From assembly GCF_010093815.1 (NCBI RefSeq), contig NW_022985552.1, positions 930,001 through 994,000 on the forward strand: 64,000 nucleotides of DNA. The letters run 5' to 3'. Made by a program: the position numbers and the translations under genes. Under the pieces are notes generated by a model. It was not told the DNA's origin, did no database searches, and saw nothing but the letters and a program-made list of their open reading frames with translations. Source of the DNA: Pseudovirgaria hyperparasitica. Its lineage: Eukaryota; Ascomycota; Dothideomycetes; Acrospermales; Acrospermaceae. Position 1 is the first letter of the stretch. Each line of letters begins with the position of its first letter. Below, in pieces: positions 56,307 through 64,000 of this stretch.

Positions 56307-57557
56307 CTTGGTGCTTGGAGGGGAGGGCCCAATTTCGGGAGGCTCATCCAAGGCTGCCGATATCTCTAAACGGATCCAAACGGGCAAATATATCCAAACT
56401 TGCAATGGCTTTTCTATGTCAACTTCGACGATATATGAACGTTGCAACGCGTCCAGTCGCGTGCCTGTTGAGTGGCCTACACACAGTAAACAGAGTGGCG
56501 ATATCGGCCAGAAATCTCGAGGTCTCTATCAGCCGCGATTAACCGCACATGGCACTCTTGAGGTCAAAGAACGATGTCTATTACACCCTTGGTACAACTA
56601 GACACACAAATATCGATGAATGATGTTGTTGATGATTACTAAGTTCAGGTGGTGAAATGAGGGAGCGTTATACCAGTGGATGCCTTGGGCTGCCTGCTGG
56701 TGATGCAAAGCCACTAGTCCATGCAAAGCCACTTCCTTCTTCAGCCACCATCAATCCTTTTCCAACATCATCCAATGATCATAGCGCGTAGCCGAGATCC
56801 TGCAGCCAAAGTACCGGCTGCAGAGTTTGCATCAGCACGACGCGTCCTGTGTCTCGGCTCCAGCACGGTCAAATGTGGATTATGACGATTCATCACACAC
56901 ATCAAATAGCGACGTTGAGTACGAATACGGCCCTTCAGTGCTAGAGGTGTCATCCATGCTACTGTCTCGCTTAAGTGATGCGGCACTGTGGCCCAGTCAC
57001 CGCCAGATATACCGAAAATAGCATCCCGGCTCACCAATTTGGCTTCTCAAGTTTAGCAGGATGGTTTGACTTTCCACGTCATATGAAAAGCGCCGAATAT
57101 TGATGTATTCTATTACCATTCTGAAACAGGCCCAATCAGATCATATTTTCAAACATTTGCTGATTATTGAGTCGTGTCGTTGCGATTGGCTGCATACACA
57201 CATGTCGTTCTTGCTGAATACTTCCAGACGATGATGAATGCAATTCCATGATCCATGATGAGGAAGCCAGGGCGGGTGCAACGTTGATCCCTATAATACT
57301 GCAGCTTTGTCTGGCGGTGGAGCTTGCGGCACAGCACCATGGCTTAAATGATTGTTCATACAGTCACAAAGTTGCCGGATCTCTATGATAGTCAAGGGTC
57401 TGGGTATCAGATCTTAGGCCTTGCGATGCACATGTAGCTTCACAAGAGGCTCTCTCGGCTGAATTATTGTGGTCTCATGTCGTTCAGAAAAGTGCTCAGA
57501 AACTAAACAATATAGCCCATAACATTTACAACACACTGAATACACTACTCTCAAGCC
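56307..57557. other. Gene-free interval
   Basis: About 1.25 kb upstream of the exonuclease gene and downstream of the P450 gene, both on the minus strand. The frame 56768-57037 is open but has no domain or splice context. Nothing supportable. Confidence 0.45.
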
Positions 57558-59250
57558 TCACGTACGGCGTGTCGCTACAATGTTCAGCTTACCCTGTTTG
57601 GAGAACCAGAGATTGTTTGTTGTCCATGGCTCCTCGTGTGCCATCTTGATGTCAAAGTTCAACAGCACAGTCGGAACCAACTTATGCAGTTCAGCCAAAG
57701 ATATCTAAGATTCTGGTCAGTATAAAGGTTCGGGTCATCCTTGGACAATCTCGCTTACATTTTTGCCAATGCATGTACGCGTACCAGCGCCAAAATGTAA
57801 CATGTGCTTGTCCATGTTGGTCGCATTTTCTTCGAGCCATCTCTGTGGTCTAAACTGATCGGCATCTTCGCCAAAAACGCCCTTGTCATAATGGATGACG
57901 GCTGCGTTTAGTCCGACACGGTACCCTTCTGGAATGTATGTGCCAGCAATTTGTAGACCACCCCGGGGTGCGTGGCGCGGCATCGTTAATTGTACGCTGG
58001 GATGAAGACGCATTGCTTCTTTAATTGTAGCGCATAGTAGTGGCAGCTTGTTAGCTTCAGCAAATTGGACGGGGTTACTGAGCTCGCCCTTGGCTGCAGC
58101 TGCGTCAAGTTCGCTCTGGGCTTCTCTCATGACTGCTGGATGCTTCATCAGGTAGTAGAAAGTGGCCCTCAGGGCTATAGCGGTGGTATCACTACCAGCG
58201 AATCTGCAATTGTTAGCTGGGTCTACCAAGGATTCTCCACGTCTTACAAGGCGACATATGCCTCAAGCTCAATCTCATGGATCCCGAAGTCGAGCTTTTC
58301 ACCCTTCTCCCTCATAATATCGAAAAACTGTTGCAGTAGGTCCTGTCGTTGAGGGACTCCAGGGTCTTTGCTGACCTCAAACCTCTTGGCTCGGTCTGAT
58401 ACACAGTGTTTTGCGGCCTTGACAATGTGATCGATAGCCTTGAGAGCATGACGCGCTGCAGGAATAGTGATCGCTGAGCAAAGAATCAAGGGTCGGACAT
58501 AGGATGCGGATACTGCTGTGACGCAAAGAGGCGGCATAAGGGTATCCAATGATTTGATCCAGGAGTCATGGTCTTCACTGTTCTTCATGAAGCCAAACTG
58601 ATCCGCGTAGAACAGCTCTCCGATGACGTCGAAAGCATACCTGACTTGTTAGTCAAACGCACATATCGACCGGAGCTTTCTCAAACATGCCATTGAGACC
58701 ATTCACCAAGGTCGAACACTTTCGCTGCATCCACATACTCCCCCAATCTCTCACAGAACAGCTTAGAACACCCATCAATGAACTTCTCACTTTTGAGCAC
58801 GCTCGACAAGGAATACACCTGGTTCACGATCCTTCTCCGAGTAGAATGCACATTCTCGTCCAAGACGGAAAAGTAATCTGGATGCTTGCTAATTCCGGGA
58901 TTACCCCATACTGAATAGAAATCGCTCTTACGGAGAGGATTCTGGGCGCGATATAGCATCTTGATGGCGCTTATATCCGCGCAGGCAACCTCATTGGGAG
59001 CAATGCGAACGAGTGGGCCATGCTGGGAGTGTAGCCGCCTCTGCGTCTTCTCCATGTCTCCACTCAGGATCTGCTTCACGTACCAGGCCCGGCTGATAGA
59101 CGCCCAGAACGGCCCTGGTATCGCGGAAAGCGGATGTAGGGTCCTGGCATACACGATCCATACGACCCAGTAGGCAACAAAGGCACTGGGTAGAATGACG
59201 CCGAGCCATGTCCCGAGGGTGTAATTGGGCACGAGGGTGAATAGACCCAT
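57558..59250 (-). CDS. Cytochrome P450 monooxygenase
   Basis: Minus-strand exons 59250-58691, 58640-58248, 58203-57759 and 57704-57558 give 514 aa. The N-terminus has a membrane anchor (LGVILPSAFVAYWVVWIVYA) and a proline hinge (LHPLSAIPGPF). Signatures: I-helix FAGSDTTA, K-helix KEAMRLHP (ExxR), FRPQRWL, and heme loop FGAGTRTCIGKN with the axial Cys at about residue 462, directly before the last intron. The first intron appears to use a GC donor (GCATGT) because that alone yields EWSQWYAFDVIGELFYADQF with family spacing. The last exon gives ISLAELHKLVPTVLLNFDIK. It resembles the benzoate 4-hydroxylase/pisatin demethylase group. Substrate unknown. ER membrane expected. No cluster partners nearby. 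Confidence 0.92.
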
Positions 59251-61061
59251 AATGTTTGAAGTTGTACAAAAGCAAAGAAGGAAAGCGAGAGTCGCCAGAG
59301 ATGTGCGGGCAAGGAGAGCAATAATGGCGAAGTTGGCGGGCAGTCGATGCCGCAGTTAATATACGCACCCAGTCCCTCGGGCTGAGTCGCCGCCCTTTCT
59401 GCAACAGGCATCAGAATCGCAAATATGTCGAGGATGTTCCTTGAGACGCTACCAAAGGAGGATGTGACAATCTGATGCCCCTGATTGGCTATCAGACGCT
59501 AGCCTCTGCGCTTGTTCGTGGTTGTACATAGTACCCATCACACGCCAGCGTCCGCTGTGATTGCCGCAGCTAGTACACACGTACCCACACCTAGTACTAC
59601 ATATATGTCTCTGGCTGAGAATTCGAGGCTGGGGGGCCTTCTCTTGGCTTTTTAAACAGGGCTTATTGATAATTGATCCTCTGATAACGATCTGATTAAA
59701 GTATCGCAGCTGAAGAAAGGCTCTACGAACGTCTACTTACACATTTCCTGGTAGTATGCCTGCATAAAAAAACGAGGAAGAAGACGCCCCGGTAGCTTCA
59801 GCTCATCACTCAAGGGTTTACATTCCTAGCTCATAGTACACCCACGCGGGACAGGCTACGCGATACTGGAAAACGTGTCGCCAAGCGGCTGTGTGGTACC
59901 AGACGTGTGGTCAGCCCCAAGCAAGCGCCGCTACCTAGTCCTTGTGTGAAGAAGGACTCCGAGTTGTGCTTCCACGCCGCACGAATCAGGGGCGTTGTCG
60001 GCCGAATGTGACATGGCTGAATTGGTCCTAAACGGACATCCGAGCTCGAGGCTTTAGTGGGTGCGGACAAGGGCACTGCAGAAGGAATGGGTATGTCTTT
60101 TTACTAGTGCGCTAGTCGCAGAAGCATTATGCATACTATAGTAGTATGGCCGGTATGAGAGGGGGCGTAATACTTGACACTCAGGCCAGTTATCAGCCAA
60201 GGGTCATTCTGCTTCTCTCAGACCATACTTCCTTCAGGGTCTGCTAGGATCCGAATCTAAGTGCCTTATAAACAAACAATAAATTATGAGTGAACAGCCA
60301 AGGGCTTGCCCCACTATACCGAGTACTATGTATTCATCCGGTTAGCATAGTACGTAGCCCAACGGCCCGAAGCCGTTGTCAGTCAACATAGCGCCCTTGT
60401 TGCCTTGATCGCAGACATGACCGTTCATTCGCCCTGCCGCTGGGAAGTGGCCACTGGTCAGTGATGACTTTGACAGTAGTGACAGCAGTCCTATGTGTCC
60501 ACTCATATGAAACAGCCGTATCTCAGGATACCTGTGATGAGGCAGGGGTTGATAGAGGGATGAGAGACTGTGGATACCGCAGTGCTGCGCACGACTCACG
60601 GGCCACGCCCAACGTCCGCTCTGGGGAACTCGCACAACTTCGCACCAGATTAAGGTCGACCAGCATCCCCCTGTTGCTGCGACAAACTTTCCCCCGGCCC
60701 GGCATGCTTCCTGCACGAGCGCAGAATTCTTTCTTTGAAAATTGCGTGAGTCTGGAATACCACCTCGAGCACTTGTCGTGCCAGGTTGCTTCCTTTGGCG
60801 GAGAAAGCAAACATTCCTAATTCGCCCCTATCGGATATGCTTCCTCAATTTTGTGGGCTTCTCTGACGCACCATCGTACATGTCGACAAGTATATACTGG
60901 ACTCCGAGCTGTATATATTCTCTCTCCGGCACCAGCAGGTCTTGTGTTACCGGAGAAGCTTCCACGGAGCTTCGTCATTTAAGGTGCTCTTCAGCCTCGA
61001 AGCAATTGTCTCGCACTGCTATACCTTCACTCTCTGACTCATTTTCGTTTGTTCACTCACA
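59251..61061. other. Divergent gene-free interval, P450 / CFEM receptor
   Basis: About 1.8 kb between two divergent start codons. TATA-like steps at about 60889-60898 and 60911-60919 (gtatatatt) lie 140-170 bases before the ATG at 61062. Short frames at 59831-60820 lack domains and are open on both strands by chance. No gene or RNA supported. Confidence 0.45.
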
Positions 61062-62639
61062 ATGAGGGCTACCAATTTTATCTGGACGCTTGCTTTGGCA
61101 CTGGCAGTTCAAGCACAACAACTATCTCCGTGCGCGGTAAGTATACTTCCATCCCAACCTGGGCGAGCTTTACTAAATAATAGCAGACAACATGCTTGCA
61201 GACATCTATGTCTCACAACACCACTTGCGGGCCTACAGACATCCCATGTATCTGTTCGGATACAGGCTTGCAATCTGCCATCGAAGTCTGCGTCCTCTCA
61301 ACATGCACAATCAAAGAGGCTCTAGGTATGGCTTACCATGCCTTTGTAATGCCGAGCTCTAATTAACACGTACAGTGGCCAAAAACTCCAGCATGACCCT
61401 TTGTGGAGCACCCATCCGCGACCTGACAGCCATAACACCCATCGTCACCGGCGTGTCTGGCGGTCTTGCCGTCATCGCTGTCTCAGTACGCACATTCTCC
61501 GTTGGTAACATGATCCACGCCGACACTGTGTGCGCCATCATCGCCATCTTATCCGCTTTTCCGATGGGCGTCCTCGAGATGATCATGTCCCACGACGGCT
61601 TTGGACGCGACATATGGACCCTTACTCCCGATAAGATCACACGTATCGTAAAATTCACCTGGCTCACGGAGATCTTCTATTTTATCGCTGTGGCATTTAC
61701 CAAGATGTCATTCCTGTTCCTGTATTTGCGCATCTTTCCGGCGCAGCATATCCGGCGGGTTGTGCATGTCCTGATTGGATTCTGTATTGCGTACGGCTTG
61801 AGCTTTACCATCGCCTGTATCTTGAATTGCTTGCCGGTCACGTATATCTGGAACAAATGGCACGGAGAGACCACTGGGACTTGCATCAACTTTAACGGAT
61901 TTGCGTGGGCGCATGCGGCCATCAATATCGCGAGTGATCTGATCATTCTCTGTCTGCCTATCCCGGAACTGCTCAAGTTGAGCATGAACAAGAAGAAGAA
62001 GTTCTATGTCATCATCATGTTCAGCATGGGCTTCTTGTAAGTGACCCTTCCCTTGTCTGATTTCTCCTCACTCTCCTAATCAATATCTTTTGCAGCATCA
62101 CTATCGTCAGTATCATTCGCCTGCGATCTCTCATCATCTTCGCCACCACTCCAAACCCTACCTACGACGCCGTACCCACTGCATACTGGTCCGTGCTCGA
62201 GTGCTATGTTGGTATCATCTGCGTCTGTCTTCCGTCCATCCGCGTGCTGCTTAGCCGCGTGCTGCCCTCCATCTTCGCCTCTACGCAGCCCGAATACGAG
62301 TACTCGGACACTCCAATCAAGAGCTCTCGCAAGAAACCTTCGCAACTCACCGATTTCAGTATTACGAAGACCATCGATGCGACTGTTACGAGCGTGCCGC
62401 GCGGTGATGGCGAGCGGTTTGGTGGAGCCGGATTTGTGAATGAAAGAACGTATGGGAACAATTACGGAGGGGTATATGGCGAGGATGGGCTGCAGCTTGT
62501 AGAGTTCGATGGAGTGAAGAAGGCGTTCGAGGGCAAGGGAGAGAAGGGCGACAAGGGCGAGGGAACGATCAGTCTGGGCGACCAGGCAAGTCGGCGGAGC
62601 AGCCAGGGAGCTACGGAGGAGGAAATAAGGAAATTGTGA
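61062..62639 (+). CDS. CFEM-containing PTH11-type receptor-like protein
   Basis: Exons 61062-61136, 61187-61325, 61376-62036 and 62096-62639 give 472 aa. Signal peptide MRATNFIWTLALALAVQA. The CFEM domain is encoded almost wholly by exon 2: SPCATTCLQTSMSHNTTC, then PTDIPCICSD, then CVLSTC, with the eight-cysteine spacing. The rhodopsin-like seven-helix region begins near residue 85 (ITPIVTGVSGGLAVIAVSVR) and includes FTKMSFLFLYLRIFPAQHI, GTCINFNGFAWAHAAINIAS and SDLIILCLPIPELLKLSMNK. A disordered cytosolic tail of about 130 residues follows. In Magnaporthe, PTH11 with this layout is needed for appressorium formation and surface sensing. The same role here is only a homology-based suggestion. 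Confidence 0.92.
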
Positions 62640-64000
62640 GTGTTGTGGACGGAGAACTCGCGCAACTTGCCTCATGAGTTACGGCCGTCATGACTACAGA
62701 ACTTGTATTTCAATTGTGTATATGCGCCGCCTTGAATTGCGCGCAGACACCCCCTTTGTACTATATGCCTAACGGCCTACCTGGAATGGAAGACAAAACG
62801 TAAAATAATTGTTTATTGAGTTATGATATTTTTACTGTAGAGACAGAAGGCGGCTCACGGATGCCCTCATCATCAATACTATCCTAATCGATCGAAACCA
62901 TCACTCATCCTCGATCGTCTGATAGGAAACTGGAGGTATCAGCGTCAGGCCTACCAAGCAGGCATCCCTTGCCGCCACATTTGCCATTCACAACCACATC
63001 AAAAGCCGACTGGCGCTCAGGGTACGCGGCACCCACGATTGCAGGGCGTAGTTTCACCAACGTGCGATCGCAGGACTACCACGGCAATCGTACCATTTGC
63101 CGCGGTCGTTATCAGCCAGCACGAGGCTAGACCAGCAAGTAAACCACCCTGGTCCCTGTCAACCTTTTGGAATCGGGCCGTGCGACCGCCCGTGGGGATC
63201 CATTGTGACACTGGAACGAGATCAAACCAGCCCGAGTACTTCTTTTGACGCCATAGCTTCGTATCAGGTAAGTTGTTAGTCCGTTGTCATCCTGGTAGAA
63301 GGATTGTACTACTCGTCCTAATGACCTGCCCCGGCCCTCCCGCGCTTAGATAACGACCGGACCGTCCATTACGTTTTGCGACTAACTCTTCAGGCCTTGG
63401 ACATCACGTAGGACAGTTTGCTGCAGCAGCAGCAGCAGCAGCAGGGGCAGCGTCGATGCTTCTGCAGTCAGGGACGGAGAATTATGATGCAGGTCTACAG
63501 CAAAGCCGCGGCATGCGAGATGGTGTACAGGCGGGCGGACATCCCACAGCACCACACAAGGCTGCCCGTAAGGTAAGAGTTAGCGATGCTGCAGTACTGG
63601 CGGTAATTAGTGGACGTGTGATATTGCCGAACCCTTTCGTCGGAACCGTCTAAACAAACTGGGGAAAGACGGGAAGTCGGGGGAGGTTGGGAAGCGGTCC
63701 GTCCAGAGCCAATGCAAGCCTCTTTTACTAGGATTGTTGTGGTGATGGTGTGCGGGACGGAATCTAGCACTGCCGTAGCGCACCGTAGCCTTTATTGAAG
63801 CGAAGTAGGGCGCCTGGACGGGAGCTGTATTGAATAGGTCGGATCACGAACATGAGATTTGGCGATATTTGTGGATGGACTTTTGTACCGGCCAGTTGGT
63901 GAACGGACATGGTTGATCGTGCATACATACTCCACTGCACGATCGGTTTGCACTACAGCAGTTCCGACGCAGCATCTTTCCAGGGCGTTGGAGCTGGATG
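62640..64000. other. Terminal gene-free interval
   Basis: About 1.36 kb to the window edge. Frames such as 63039-63248 and 63495-63770 have no domain, no clear initiation and are open on both strands. A (CAG)7 tract is the only structured feature. A gene could begin beyond the edge. Confidence 0.4.
63424..63444 (+). repeat. (CAG)7 microsatellite
   Basis: Seven perfect CAG units in a row, followed by ggggcag. It lies outside any gene I can support. Confidence 0.85.

Noticed and set aside
57558-62639. Secondary-metabolite cluster around the P450
   Set aside because: No polyketide synthase, peptide synthetase, terpene synthase, transporter or zinc-cluster regulator is present nearby.

Overview
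The window is nuclear DNA from a filamentous ascomycete (Pezizomycotina). Protein-coding genes sit on both strands. They are interrupted by short introns, mostly 41 to 67 nt, with GTRNGT-type donors, CTAAC or CTGAC-type branch sites and CAG or TAG acceptors. Several families are typical of this group: DUF2985, DUF3176, fungal rhodopsin-domain (PTH11-like) proteins, a CFEM receptor, a tannase-family esterase and a secreted GMC oxidoreductase. No rRNA, tRNA, transposon, CRISPR or plasmid features were seen. A finer taxonomic placement is not supported by reading alone.

Layout. 0.5-9 kb: DUF2985 membrane protein, a rhodopsin-domain membrane protein and a secreted GMC oxidoreductase. 8.6-19.8 kb: a GDP-mannose pyrophosphorylase alpha-like protein, a dynamin-like GTPase with an unusual nuclear/SUMO-type insert, a small disordered protein, then a divergent pair encoding a SIRT5-type sirtuin and the mitochondrial peptidase Icp55. 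19.8-22 kb: an unresolved stretch with promoter and intron signals. 22-30 kb: a tight RNA block with PAN2 (deadenylase) divergent from HBS1 (ribosome rescue GTPase), which converges on TSR2 (pre-rRNA processing). 30.9-45.8 kb: an alpha/beta hydrolase, a newly assembled four-exon small gene, a DUF3176 protein, a second rhodopsin-domain protein, a membrane-anchored protein of unknown function and a secreted tannase/feruloyl-esterase. 47.4-62.6 kb: a large unknown membrane protein, a small internally repeated protein, a helix-hairpin-helix protein divergent from an Mpv17/PXMP2 protein, a DEDDy exonuclease with an HRDC domain, a cytochrome P450 and a CFEM-PTH11 receptor. The last 1.4 kb has no gene that I can support.

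The genes fall into two groups. One is conserved housekeeping (PAN2, HBS1, TSR2, ICP55, GMPPA-like, Mpv17, exonuclease-HRDC). The other is environment-facing (three seven-helix rhodopsin-type proteins, GMC, tannase, P450). I found no secondary-metabolite backbone enzyme, so the P450, GMC and esterase do not form an evident cluster. Exon boundaries were placed by hand from splice signals, reading phase and family conservation. Lengths quoted are for those models.
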